From the NCBI RefSeq assembly GCF_004347735.1, contig NZ_SLTI01000042.1, forward strand, positions 1 through 64,000: 64,000 bases of DNA, written 5' to 3'. This document shows positions 46,484-54,742 of the stretch, piece by piece (positions within the stretch are counted from its first letter, which is position 1; the number at the start of each line of letters is the position of its first letter). Under the pieces are notes generated by a model. It was not told the DNA's origin. It worked only from the letters and a program-made list of their open reading frames with translations, and searched no databases. The DNA comes from Sulfuricurvum sp. IAE1. Lineage in GTDB: Bacteria; Campylobacterota; Campylobacteria; Campylobacterales; Sulfurimonadaceae. A program made the translations under genes and the position numbers.

Positions 46484-46999
46484 ATGTGCCCTCTCCATCA
46501 GCTCAACGAAGCTGAGAAAATTCTCCTTCGCGATCAGCTTCTCGGCTATGCTTCGGCTATCGGCGGAAAAAATTCGTTTTTGAAGCTCCTCGAGACGATT
46601 CACCGTACCTCTCCCCATCCTTTGGTATCCAAAACAGCGCTGCTGCGTTTTCCCAAAGGGCTGATCAAGTGGAACAAAAACATCCACCGCGACAACCTTT
46701 CCCTGCTGAGCACACGGCTCAATGCCCGCAAAGAGGGAAATGCCAACCTTATGGCTTCCAGCGAAGACAAAAATTATAAAAACGTAACAAATATGCTCCG
46801 TTCACTCTCCCCACTCACCTTTACCGTCGCGATGAACAACGAAGCCGACGGAGCCGGATTCAGTTTCAAGGCATTCGACATTATCGACGAGAACACGACG
46901 GTCATCACCCCGATGTTCGAGCTCTTCTTTTTCTGTCCCGTCAGCGTCGCCAAGAAGCTGCTCAATTACGTTCCCAAAGAAGCTGTGACCGAGGAATAG
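46484..46999 (+). CDS. Unknown protein coupled to modE
   Basis: I do not recognise this 171-aa protein. It is soluble, mixed alpha/beta, without a signal peptide or membrane segment. A central basic stretch (FPKGLIKWNKNIHRDN) is followed by a beta-rich end (LTFTVAMNNEADGAGFSFKAF, MFELFFFCPVSVAKKLLNYV). The second ATG (46484) follows AAAGG and gives a normal leader; the first (46469) would start almost at the transcription start. The modE start lies two bases after its stop, so it probably belongs to the molybdate locus. Confidence 0.75.
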   Translation: MCPLHQLNEAEKILLRDQLLGYASAIGGKNSFLKLLETIHRTSPHPLVSKTALLRFPKGLIKWNKNIHRDNLSLLSTRLNARKEGNANLMASSEDKNYKNVTNMLRSLSPLTFTVAMNNEADGAGFSFKAFDIIDENTTVITPMFELFFFCPVSVAKKLLNYVPKEAVTEE

Positions 47000-47000
47000 C

Positions 47001-47777
47001 GTGAAGATCGACGGACGTTTCTGGCTCACGAAAGAGGGGCAAAGTTTTCTGGGCGCGGGACGGATCGAACTGCTCGAAACCATCGACAAAACGGGTTCCA
47101 TCCATGCTGCGGCCAAAGCGATGAAAATGAGCTATAAAGCGGCCTGGGAGCGGATCAACGGGATGAATCTCCTGGCCGATCAGCCCCTGATAGAGCGGAC
47201 CACGGGCGGCAAAGGGGGCGGCGGGACAAAACTGACCCCCTACGCGCATGAGCTGATCGCAACGTTTCGCCGTTTAGGAGAACTGCACCGCCAGTTCATC
47301 GACCGCTTTTCCGAGGCCGGGGACGACCCCGAACGTCTCGCCCGAATCCTCGGACGCACGTTTCTCACCACCAGCGCGCGCAACCAGCTTCCCGCAACTC
47401 TCCTTTCGATCGAGGAGCGCGGGCTGAACGGTCTTCTCACCCTTTCATTGAACGGAAGCCATACGATACGCTCGATCATCACCCTCAAATCGATCCGGAA
47501 CATGGGTCTAACGATAGGATGCGATCTCTACGCCATCATCAAATCCAGCGATGTCACTATCGTCACGACTCCTCCGAAAAACTGTGAGACGATGAACTGT
47601 CTCAAGGGGAGTATCACGCGTATCGAATCGCAGGATGAAACGGACGAAATCACCTTTTCGCTCGACCTGTTTACGGAACTGGTTGCCCTGATGAATCCCA
47701 AAGATGCCGCCCAACTCTGCGAAGGAATGAACGCCTACGCCCTCATCTCGCCAAGCCATATCATCATCGGACTGTAG
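47001..47777 (+). CDS. modE: Molybdate-responsive regulator ModE
   Basis: Represses molybdate transport genes when molybdate is bound (258 aa). The N-terminal winged helix (about 20-110) is LysR-like: TGSIHAAAKAMKMSYKAAWERI and GGKGGGGTKLT, the latter strongly typical of ModE. Two Mop/TOBE molybdate-binding repeats follow (about 122-190 and 196-258), with SARNQLPATLLSIEE and SPSHIIIGL. The start is GTG with GAGGA just before it. A ModE-type operator precedes modA 40 bases downstream, so direct control is likely. Confidence 0.94.
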   Translation: MKIDGRFWLTKEGQSFLGAGRIELLETIDKTGSIHAAAKAMKMSYKAAWERINGMNLLADQPLIERTTGGKGGGGTKLTPYAHELIATFRRLGELHRQFIDRFSEAGDDPERLARILGRTFLTTSARNQLPATLLSIEERGLNGLLTLSLNGSHTIRSIITLKSIRNMGLTIGCDLYAIIKSSDVTIVTTPPKNCETMNCLKGSITRIESQDETDEITFSLDLFTELVALMNPKDAAQLCEGMNAYALISPSHIIIGL

Positions 47778-47809
47778 TTTCATGACATAAAAGTTTAAGA
47801 AAATTCCTC

Positions 47810-47842
47810 TATAATTCGTTATATCCTACAAAACATAACGAA
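47810..47842 (+). promoter_or_regulatory. modA promoter with ModE-type operator
   Basis: TATAAT (47810-47815) abuts TTCGTTATAT (47815-47824), which is mirrored by ACATAACGAA (47833-47842) with one mismatch and an eight-base spacer. The arms match the CGnTATAT half-site known for ModE. A second half-site ATCGTTATAT lies at 47891-47900. Binding here would cover the transcription start. Confidence 0.75.
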
Positions 47843-47924
47843 AATGTCCCGTTTTTCGCGAACCGTTTTTGCAATATTCGGTCTGGATTTATCGTTATAT
47901 CATTAAGAATACCAAGGAGTTGAT

Positions 47925-48680
47925 ATGAAATTACTCAAAATCGTTCTCGCGTCGCTCGCTTTTGCCTCGGCGATGGCAGCCCAGACGATCACCGTTGCCG
48001 CCGCTGCCAACCTCAAATATGCCCTCGACGACATCACCCGCGAATTCACCAAAGAGACCGGGATCAATGTTAAAATCATCACCGGCGCATCGGGGAAACT
48101 GACCCAGCAGATCATGAGCGGCGCGCCCTACGACGCGTTTCTCTCCGCCGATGTCGAATTCCCTTCCAAACTCGTAAAAGGAGCCTATACGACAACTCCG
48201 GCACAGGTTTATGCCTACGGCACACTCGTATTGTGGAGCGATACCGGTGCGGATCTTTCCAAAGGAGTCACCGTCGTCGCCGATCCGAAAGTAAAAAAAA
48301 TTGCCGTCGCCAATCCGAAAACGGCTCCCTATGGCATCGAAGCGATCAATGCCATGAAGTACTACAAAGTCGCCGATGCGGCCGCTCCCAAAATCATCAC
48401 CGCCGAGTCAATTTCGCAGGTTGCGGCCTACGTTACCTCCAAATCGGTCGATGTCGGGTTTATGGCCAAATCCATCGTCCTCTCCCCCGAAATGAAAAAT
48501 GTCGGCAAATGGGTTGAAGTGGACGACAAAGCCTACAATACGATCGACCAGGCAATGGTAGGGCTCAAAAACGCAACTCCAGAGAACCAGATCGCAGCAA
48601 AAAAATTCTTGCGTTACATGGGCTCGCCCAAAGCAGTAGCGATTCTCAAAGCAAACGGTTACGGTATTCCTAAAAAATAA
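47925..48680 (+). CDS. modA: Molybdate-binding periplasmic protein ModA
   Basis: Substrate-binding component of the ModABC importer (251 aa). A signal peptide (1-19, ending AMAAQ) is followed by the family hallmark TITVAAAANLKYALDDI, then GASGKLTQQIMSGAPYDAFLSAD and NPKTAPYGIEA, which line the oxyanion site. modB and modC are about 6.5-7 kb downstream, separated by a TonB module. Expression should be repressed by ModE through the operator upstream. Tungstate binding is also possible. Confidence 0.95.
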   Translation: MKLLKIVLASLAFASAMAAQTITVAAAANLKYALDDITREFTKETGINVKIITGASGKLTQQIMSGAPYDAFLSADVEFPSKLVKGAYTTTPAQVYAYGTLVLWSDTGADLSKGVTVVADPKVKKIAVANPKTAPYGIEAINAMKYYKVADAAAPKIITAESISQVAAYVTSKSVDVGFMAKSIVLSPEMKNVGKWVEVDDKAYNTIDQAMVGLKNATPENQIAAKKFLRYMGSPKAVAILKANGYGIPKK

Positions 48681-48702
48681 TGATCCTATTACGCTAAACA
48701 GA

Positions 48703-48783
48703 GATTGCCCCGCTTATCTTCACATGACAGATAGCAAGGCAATCCAGCGGGAGTGTGGCTCACACCTGCCTCTCTCCCGAGAG
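48703..48783 (+). ncRNA. Structured 5' leader of the tonB operon (riboswitch-like)
   Basis: Stem 1: GATTGCC (48703-48709) with GGCAATC (48738-48744), extended inside by GCTTATCT/AGATAGC. Stem 2: CGGGAG (48748-48753) with CTCCCG (48774-48779), which can enclose the small hairpin GTGTG/CACAC. Competing pairings exist: CTCTC/GAGAG (48770-48783) excludes stem 2, and CCCGCT (48709-48714) with AGCGGG (48746-48751) disturbs both. Mutually exclusive helices before the AAAGGA of tonB suggest a switch. It matches no class I can name. Confidence 0.5.
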
Positions 48784-48816
48784 TTAGGTACCGATTCTTT
48801 AACAAAGGATTTCTCG

Positions 48817-49578
48817 ATGTTTTTTTCCGATTCATACGTTATATCTAAAATGATACAATGTGACAATTCCTTATTAAAATCCAAATCGTTTGCCGCTTCT
48901 TTGGCGATGCACGCCTCGGTATTTTTTGCCGTTACCTACTTTATGACGTCGCATCCGGTCATATTTGACAAACCTGAGAAACGTATCGTTATCTCATTAA
49001 GTGATGTTAATGAAAAAGCGGAAGATATCGATAAACCCAAAAGCAGTCGTTCAGAGATTTTGCCCCCTAAAATCCAACAGCAACCCATACAACCCACTCA
49101 AAAAATCTTTGCCAAGACGCTTGAGGGGACACCGCCATCTACTTCTTCGGTGTCCCCTGAGGCGTCCGCGCCTCTAGCTTCGCTCCCGATGCCGGCTTCG
49201 TCACCGTCTGCCAAACGTATCGATTCTCCTCATCCAACGTTGTCTGCACCCGTTCACGAATTACCAAAACCGCCCGCACAGGGCAATGACATCAGCGGTG
49301 CGGCATTGGGACACATCCGGGCTATGATCGAAAAAGCCGTCGTTTACCCCTCCATTGCACGCAAATTGCGCCTTGAAGGGGTTGTGACGGTCTTTTTCAT
49401 TCTCAACTCCGACGGAACCGTCGATAACGCAAAAATCAGCAGTACGAGCGGTAGCAAACTGCTGGATGAAAAAGCGCTCCATACGATACTCAGCCTCAGC
49501 GGTGATTACCCTGCCCTGGGTAAAACCGTTGAATTGAATATTCCTATCGCGTTCAATTTGAGCTATTCCAAAATATAA
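48817..49578 (+). CDS. tonB: TonB energy-transducing protein
   Basis: Transmits proton-motive force to an outer-membrane receptor (253 aa). One N-terminal membrane helix (about 22-45, FAASLAMHASVFFAVTYFM, including the conserved SxxxH pattern), a Pro/Ser-rich periplasmic spacer (about 75-165) and a C-terminal TonB domain (about 175-253, YPSIARKLRLEGVVTVFFIL, LDEKALHTIL). The ATG at 48817 follows AAAGGA by seven bases; an upstream reading from 48724 would translate the structured leader. It stands 13 bases before a TonB receptor gene, which is its probable dedicated partner. No exbB or exbD is nearby. Confidence 0.88.
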   Translation: MFFSDSYVISKMIQCDNSLLKSKSFAASLAMHASVFFAVTYFMTSHPVIFDKPEKRIVISLSDVNEKAEDIDKPKSSRSEILPPKIQQQPIQPTQKIFAKTLEGTPPSTSSVSPEASAPLASLPMPASSPSAKRIDSPHPTLSAPVHELPKPPAQGNDISGAALGHIRAMIEKAVVYPSIARKLRLEGVVTVFFILNSDGTVDNAKISSTSGSKLLDEKALHTILSLSGDYPALGKTVELNIPIAFNLSYSKI

Positions 49579-49591
49579 AACTCAAGGAAAA

Positions 49592-51562
49592 ATGATGCAA
49601 AAACACGTGCTGCTACTGTCGCTGGCCGCTTCGGCGGTTCTGGCCGACACTTTTACGCTGGGACAGGTCAATGTCCTCAACACTCCGATCGAGGAGAGCC
49701 CGTTTGAACAAACAATGACGGCACAAACAATCGCTCAGCAAAACAGTGAAAGCGTAGCCGATGCCCTGGACAACATCAGCGGTATAAGCCTCGGTATGAT
49801 GGGAGCCCGCAATGAAACGACGGTCAGCATACGCGGCTTCGAAGCAAGACGGGTGGGAGTCTTTATCGACGGTATCCCGGTCTATGTTCCCTATGACGGA
49901 AACTTCGATTATGACCGTTTCCTCACCGCCGATATTGCCCAAATCGACGTTGCTAAAGGGTATTCCTCCGTCGCATACGGTGCCAATACGATGGGCGGCG
50001 TCGTCAACATCATCTCCAAAAAACCGACAAAAGCGCTTGAAGGCGAAGTCAAAGCGGGCATGGTGCTAGACAGTGACGGCGATCTTTCACGCCGCGTGGC
50101 ATCGATCAACATCGGCACACGCCAAGATCATATCTATGCGCAACTTGGGGCAGTCTACAGCGATCAAAACCACTACCGCCTCAGCGACGATTATGCGGGT
50201 AGTGCTTCACAGCCTGCCGGCAAGCGTCTCCGTTCCGAAGCCGAAGACTATAAGGTCAGTTTTAAAACCGGATACATCGCCGATGACGGAAGTGAAATCG
50301 CACTGGGCTACTCCAACCAAAACGGCCAGAAACAACAACCGCCAAGTACTAACCCCGTTTACAATACGGTACGGTACTGGGATTGGCCCTACTGGGACAA
50401 AGAGTCAATTTTTGTTACGGGTCAAAAGAACTTTTCCAACAGTTATTTAAAAGCCATGGCTTACTATGACAAATTTGAAAATTCGCTCTACAACTATAAC
50501 AATGCGAATTTCCAAACCTTTACCGGCGGTTCGAGCTTTAAATCCAAATACGACGATTACAGTGCGGGAGCCCGCATGGAATACGGGGTGGAGCTGGATA
50601 ACAACTTTCTGACCGCATCGGCAAACTATAAAAAAGATGTTCATGACGGTTACGATATCAGCAAGACAACGGGAGCGGAGACATTAACCGAAAACTATGA
50701 AGATCATACCGTTTCGTTCGGTCTTGAAGATGTCTATACACTGTCATCCCAATGGCAAATTCTAGGGGGGATCAGTTACGACCGACGTACCGCCGATAAA
50801 ATCTATGACACCAATACCGCGTATCTTGACATGCTGGCTCTCAAAACGCAAAGCGCTTTCAATCCTGAAGCCGCACTCGTGTATTCTCCCGATTCGACAT
50901 CGAAAATCCGCGCCAGCGTATCCCATAAAACCTATCTCCCTTCAATGAAAGACCGATATTCGAGAAGACTTGGAACATCCGTTCCCAATGCCGAACTTGA
51001 GAATGAAATCGCGACACACTACGAGCTCAGTTATCAAAAACAGCTTGGATCGGTATCGACGCGTCTAAACGGCTATTTCACGCGTGTCGAAGATGCAATC
51101 CAGAGCGTGACCCATGCCCCTACCGGATTACTGCAAAATCAGAATGTCGGAACATTCGATCATCGCGGCGTCGAATTGGAAGTTCAATACAAAACGGATA
51201 CTCTCGAAGCCGGAGGGAATTACGCGTATATCAATGTGAAAAACAAAACCGATGAAAGCGTGAAACGGACCGATGTACCGAAACATCAAATTTTTGCCTA
51301 TGTCCAAAGCGATCTCGGCGCGGGATTTTCGATCTACGGAGATATGAAATTCCGTAAAGGGACGTACGACCAGATCCAAAACGGCTCTTACGTCATCAGC
51401 CCTACGTTTACCACTTTTGACCTCAAAGCAGTCTACAAAGCAACCGATACGATCACGGCTGAAGCGGGTGTAAAAAACCTAACGGACAAATTCGTCCAAT
51501 ACGATTTGGGCTTTCCGGTCGCCGGACGCGAATTTTTCGCAAACCTGATTTATAAATTTTAA
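49592..51562 (+). CDS. TonB-dependent outer-membrane receptor
   Basis: Outer-membrane transporter of 656 aa. Signal peptide about 1-18, then a plug domain (35-150: DALDNISGISLG, NETTVSIRGFEARRVGVFIDGIPV, GANTMGGVVNIISKKP) and a 22-strand barrel ending in YKF with a terminal aromatic residue. Two adjacent ATGs exist; the second fits the ribosome binding site slightly better. The substrate cannot be read from sequence. Position inside the mod cluster makes a molybdate or tungstate chelate possible, but iron or another ligand is equally open. Confidence 0.92.
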   Translation: MMQKHVLLLSLAASAVLADTFTLGQVNVLNTPIEESPFEQTMTAQTIAQQNSESVADALDNISGISLGMMGARNETTVSIRGFEARRVGVFIDGIPVYVPYDGNFDYDRFLTADIAQIDVAKGYSSVAYGANTMGGVVNIISKKPTKALEGEVKAGMVLDSDGDLSRRVASINIGTRQDHIYAQLGAVYSDQNHYRLSDDYAGSASQPAGKRLRSEAEDYKVSFKTGYIADDGSEIALGYSNQNGQKQQPPSTNPVYNTVRYWDWPYWDKESIFVTGQKNFSNSYLKAMAYYDKFENSLYNYNNANFQTFTGGSSFKSKYDDYSAGARMEYGVELDNNFLTASANYKKDVHDGYDISKTTGAETLTENYEDHTVSFGLEDVYTLSSQWQILGGISYDRRTADKIYDTNTAYLDMLALKTQSAFNPEAALVYSPDSTSKIRASVSHKTYLPSMKDRYSRRLGTSVPNAELENEIATHYELSYQKQLGSVSTRLNGYFTRVEDAIQSVTHAPTGLLQNQNVGTFDHRGVELEVQYKTDTLEAGGNYAYINVKNKTDESVKRTDVPKHQIFAYVQSDLGAGFSIYGDMKFRKGTYDQIQNGSYVISPTFTTFDLKAVYKATDTITAEAGVKNLTDKFVQYDLGFPVAGREFFANLIYKF

Positions 51563-51580
51563 TCCAACCAAGGAATTACC

Positions 51581-52060
51581 ATGAAAAACGGATTACTCAT
51601 TCTATTGTTGGCTACAAGCTTATTCGCAAAAGAGGCGGTTCTGCCGAGTGAACTCTCAGCGTGGAAAGCTCTCTCCTATGTGGGTTCAGCCAAAAATCCC
51701 CAAGAGCTTCCAAATGCAACCCTCACGCTCAATACCGCATCGCTTGTCGGTTTAGTCCCGACTCCGAAAATCGAATACGTAGCCCGACCAACCAACGAAG
51801 GGGGAAGCGTGAGCTATGGTGGGATGTTTCAAATCATCCTCAAAGAAAAAGGGCTTTATCGTGTAGTGCTGGCCAACGCATCGTGGATCGAGATGGTCAA
51901 AGATGCCAAAGGATCACAATCGGTCGCACACTCCCACGGACCGGATTATTCAGGGATACGTAAAATGGTGGACTATGCACTTGAAGCGGGCACCTATACC
52001 CTCCAGCTCTCCGCAGGAGCCGATACGACAAGTGCCATCTTGGTCACCAAACTCAAATGA
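51581..52060 (+). CDS. Periplasmic protein of unknown function in TonB module
   Basis: A 159-aa exported protein with signal peptide (1-17, ending LFAKE). The mature part is mainly beta-strand (PNATLTLNTASLVGLVP, GGSVSYGGMFQIILKEKGLYRVVLA) and ends in ALEAGTYTLQLSAGAD, a pattern of periplasmic beta-sandwich domains. SHGPDY is a potential metal-binding stretch. I do not recognise the family. It lies 18 bases after the TonB receptor with a clear AAGGA, and 10 bases before a dihaem peroxidase, so a shared function is likely. Confidence 0.78.
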   Translation: MKNGLLILLLATSLFAKEAVLPSELSAWKALSYVGSAKNPQELPNATLTLNTASLVGLVPTPKIEYVARPTNEGGSVSYGGMFQIILKEKGLYRVVLANASWIEMVKDAKGSQSVAHSHGPDYSGIRKMVDYALEAGTYTLQLSAGADTTSAILVTKLK

Positions 52061-52070
52061 GCCAACAGCC

Positions 52071-53048
52071 ATGACACGAACGATCATTACCATCGTAATC
52101 GGCTTGCTCGCCGCCCAATCGGCGTTGCAGGCCCGATCACCCCAAATGAGCGCAGAGCGCAAAGCCCAAATCGAGCTGGGACGTCGGCTGTTTTACGAAG
52201 CGGATCTCTCGATCAACGGCACGATGTCGTGCGCTACCTGTCATGAACAACGGCGTGCTTTTGCCGACGGTAACCAAGTCCATCCGGGGGCATTGGACGA
52301 TCCGGGTAAACGCAACGTCCCCGGACTCGCCAACATCGGAGCGTTTAAAAACCTCACATGGGCGCACAATCGCCTCAGCGGCTTGGCGGAGCAATCGTTG
52401 ATGCCGATGCGGGGAACCGACCCTGTCGAGATGGGTATGAACGGCCATGAGGCTGAAATAGGCAAACGGCTGGGTCAAAACGAGTGCTATCAAAAACTCT
52501 TTTTGCGCGCATTCCCAAAAGAAAAAGGCTCAATCCATATCGGTACCGTCTCCAGAGCATTGGAAAGCTTTCAAAAAACATTCATCTCTTACGATTCACT
52601 CTATGATCGCGTGAGTAAAAAAAATCTTCCATTGCCGACAAAAGAGGCTCGTGCGGGGGAAAAACTCTTTTTCGGAGCGGCGAAATGCAACACGTGCCAT
52701 AGCGCTCCCCTATTCAGTGATGATGATTTTCATGATGTACAGCCCAAAAATCCCGAACCCGAGAACCGCATACAAGACTACGGTCTTTCCGATGTTACGG
52801 GCAATCTGAAAGATAAAAACTTCTTCCGAACGCCGAGCTTGCGAAACGCCGCATTGACCGCTCCGTACTGGCATGACGGCAGCGCCAAAACACTTGCCGA
52901 TGCGATCCGGAAACATGATTTGAAAATCAATCTAACCTTGAATCATCAGGAAATCGACGACCTCATCGCTTTTATCGATGTCCTAAGCGATACGACCTTC
53001 GTCAACAATCCCGAATACGCCAAACCGGCTAAAGAATGCCCATACTGA
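52071..53048 (+). CDS. Dihaem c-type cytochrome peroxidase (MauG/CcpA family)
   Basis: Periplasmic dihaem protein of 325 aa with signal peptide (1-21). Haem sites are CATCH near residue 47 and CNTCH near 210. The order fits the MauG/cytochrome c peroxidase family: RRLFYEADLSINGTMSCATCH, GEKLFFGAAKCNTCH, and FFRTPSLRNAALTAPYWHDGS. Family members reduce hydrogen peroxide or oxidise protein and metal substrates. Its place at the end of a TonB/receptor operon suggests redox processing of the imported ligand, which is inference. Confidence 0.9.
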   Translation: MTRTIITIVIGLLAAQSALQARSPQMSAERKAQIELGRRLFYEADLSINGTMSCATCHEQRRAFADGNQVHPGALDDPGKRNVPGLANIGAFKNLTWAHNRLSGLAEQSLMPMRGTDPVEMGMNGHEAEIGKRLGQNECYQKLFLRAFPKEKGSIHIGTVSRALESFQKTFISYDSLYDRVSKKNLPLPTKEARAGEKLFFGAAKCNTCHSAPLFSDDDFHDVQPKNPEPENRIQDYGLSDVTGNLKDKNFFRTPSLRNAALTAPYWHDGSAKTLADAIRKHDLKINLTLNHQEIDDLIAFIDVLSDTTFVNNPEYAKPAKECPY

Positions 53049-53050
53049 CT

Positions 53051-53065
53051 ATCCGGGTAACGGAT
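53051..53065 (+). terminator. Hairpin at end of TonB module
   Basis: ATCCG and CGGAT (53051-53055, 53061-53065) are followed by CGTTTT three bases after the peroxidase stop. The stem is short. Confidence 0.45.
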
Positions 53066-53074
53066 CGTTTTCGA

Positions 53075-53080
53075 TATAAT
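53075..53080 (+). promoter_or_regulatory. -10 box of the methyltransferase-modD-modBC operon
   Basis: CGATATAAT, T-rich upstream, lies 23 bases before the ATG. It shows the second half of the mod cluster has its own promoter; I see no full ModE operator beside it. Confidence 0.55.
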
Positions 53081-53102
53081 AAAATATCAAAAAAGGCCAT
53101 GA

Positions 53103-53897
53103 ATGTTTCTTGAACCCATCGATTTCGCGCAGATGTACCGCAAGCACAAAGCCGCCACCGATTTCAAATCCAAAAGCAGCAGCGACTGGGACGAAAAATC
53201 CTCAGATATGGCGCAATCGACGATCAACAGTCCGTATGTGGCAGAGTTCATCTCGCGAATGAAACTGAACGGAGACGAAACGGTACTCGACATCGGCTGC
53301 GGTCCCGGAGCGCTGAGCGTACCGCTGGCCAAAAAGGCCAGACACGTGATCGCCGTCGACTTTTCGCGCGGCATGCTCGACGAGCTCGAAGCATACGCCG
53401 CGCGCGAAGGGATCACCAACATCACGACCTACCATCTGGGCTGGGAAGACGACTGGGGCGCTCTGCCTCCCGTCGACGTCGCCGTGGCATCACGCTCGAT
53501 GGAAGTCCCCGATCTGGATGCGGCACTCTCTAAAATGTCCGCTATCGCTTCCAAAGCATGTTATCTCACCTACAAAGTCGGCGGCAGCTTCGTCGACATG
53601 AATATCCTCGATTACATCGGCAAAACGGTCAGAACAAAACCCGACTACTGGTATATCCCCCTGCTATTGTACAAAGCGGGATTTCTCCCCCGCGTCGATT
53701 ACATCGAGACCGGACGCGGCAGCGTGCGCGCCGGCAGCGAAGAAGAATTCGTCCAATCGCTGATCTGGAGCATCGGAAGTCTGGAGAAAGAACAGCAGGA
53801 CAAAGCCAGAGAATACTACAACCGGATCGTTGTCGGCGAGAACCGTCCGCCGCGTCCGGTGCGCTGGGCTTTTATCGCATGGGAGACCTCAAAATGA
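53103..53897 (+). CDS. SAM-dependent methyltransferase next to modD
   Basis: Class I methyltransferase of 264 aa. Motif I is VLDIGCGPGALSVPLA (about 61-76), followed by HVIAVDFSRGMLDELEAYA and the post-I acidic loop. The second half lacks clear substrate signatures. It overlaps modD by four bases and begins an operon with modD, the Mop gene, modB, modC and slyD. The methyl acceptor is unknown; coupling with ModD may indicate modification of a pterin, nucleotide or metal-ligand compound, but nothing in the sequence shows which. Confidence 0.85.
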   Translation: MFLEPIDFAQMYRKHKAATDFKSKSSSDWDEKSSDMAQSTINSPYVAEFISRMKLNGDETVLDIGCGPGALSVPLAKKARHVIAVDFSRGMLDELEAYAAREGITNITTYHLGWEDDWGALPPVDVAVASRSMEVPDLDAALSKMSAIASKACYLTYKVGGSFVDMNILDYIGKTVRTKPDYWYIPLLLYKAGFLPRVDYIETGRGSVRAGSEEEFVQSLIWSIGSLEKEQQDKAREYYNRIVVGENRPPRPVRWAFIAWETSK

Positions 53898-54742
53898 TCC
53901 TTCTTAACGACGCTGAACTCGAAGCACTCCTCGCCGAAGACGTCCCCTACGGTGACCTGACCACCGCTTCATTAGGAATCAATGACCAGCGCACGCGCAT
54001 CACCTTCGCGACCCGTGAGCGTCCTCTCGTCGTCTCGTGCATGGAAGAGGCAGTGCGTTTGTGCGGACTGTACGGATTGGAGATCGACGGTTTTGTCAAA
54101 TCCGGCTCGCTCGTCCCGCCCCAAAGCGTTTTTCTCGAAGCGCACGGCGAAGCCGGATCGATACACCGTATCTGGAAGTCCGTGCAAAACCTCCTCGATT
54201 ACGCAAGCGGGATCGCCACTTATACCCGTGAAGCGGTACTCTTGGCACGCAGTATCAATCCTGATATAGTGGTCGCCACCACCCGCAAAACGACCCCGTT
54301 TACAAAAAAAATCGCCATCAAAGCGGTCGAATCGGGCGGCGGGATCGCTCACCGTCTCGGACTTTCGGAAAGCATACTGATCTTTGATTATCACCGCGTC
54401 TTTTTCCCTGCGGAAGAGGCATTTGCCGAAGCGCTCAACCGTGCCAAAAAAGCCAATCCCGAAAAGAAAATCGTCATCGAAGCCGCCGACATCGCCGAGG
54501 CGCTCAAATTTGCCCGCCTCAGAGCCGACATTCTCCAGCTGGAAAAATTTCCCCTTAGCAAGCTCGCCGATGCCGTACGCATCCTCCGTGCCGATTATCC
54601 CCGCATGACCCTCATTGCCACCGGAGGGATCAGTGCCAAAAACATCGCCGAGTACGCCGCGACGGGGGTAGATATGATCGTCACCTCATCGCCCTACAGT
54701 GCACAACCTGCCGATATCAAAGTGAGGATCGAGCCGTTATGA
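53894..54742 (+). CDS. modD: ModD, NadC-family phosphoribosyltransferase-like protein
   Basis: A 282-aa homologue of quinolinate phosphoribosyltransferase (NadC) that is found with molybdate transport genes. NadC-like segments are EDVPYGDLTT (14-23), SVQNLLDYASGIATYT, VATTRKTTPFTKKIAIKAVESGGG, HRLGLSESILI and ATGGISAKNIAEYAATGVDMI. The usual NadC aspartate/arginine set is partly conserved. Its reaction in molybdenum metabolism has not, to my knowledge, been defined. It is coupled to the methyltransferase and the Mop protein by four-base overlaps on both sides. Confidence 0.92.
   Translation: MILLNDAELEALLAEDVPYGDLTTASLGINDQRTRITFATRERPLVVSCMEEAVRLCGLYGLEIDGFVKSGSLVPPQSVFLEAHGEAGSIHRIWKSVQNLLDYASGIATYTREAVLLARSINPDIVVATTRKTTPFTKKIAIKAVESGGGIAHRLGLSESILIFDYHRVFFPAEEAFAEALNRAKKANPEKKIVIEAADIAEALKFARLRADILQLEKFPLSKLADAVRILRADYPRMTLIATGGISAKNIAEYAATGVDMIVTSSPYSAQPADIKVRIEPL

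Noticed and set aside
48703-48783. Assignment of the tonB leader to the Moco or cobalamin riboswitch
   Set aside because: The conserved core sequences I know for those classes are not visible, so only an unnamed structured RNA is claimed.
48724-48816. Longer N-terminus for TonB
   Set aside because: The added 31 codons have no TonB similarity, cover paired RNA elements and lack a ribosome binding site, while the ATG at 48817 has AAAGGA at the right distance.
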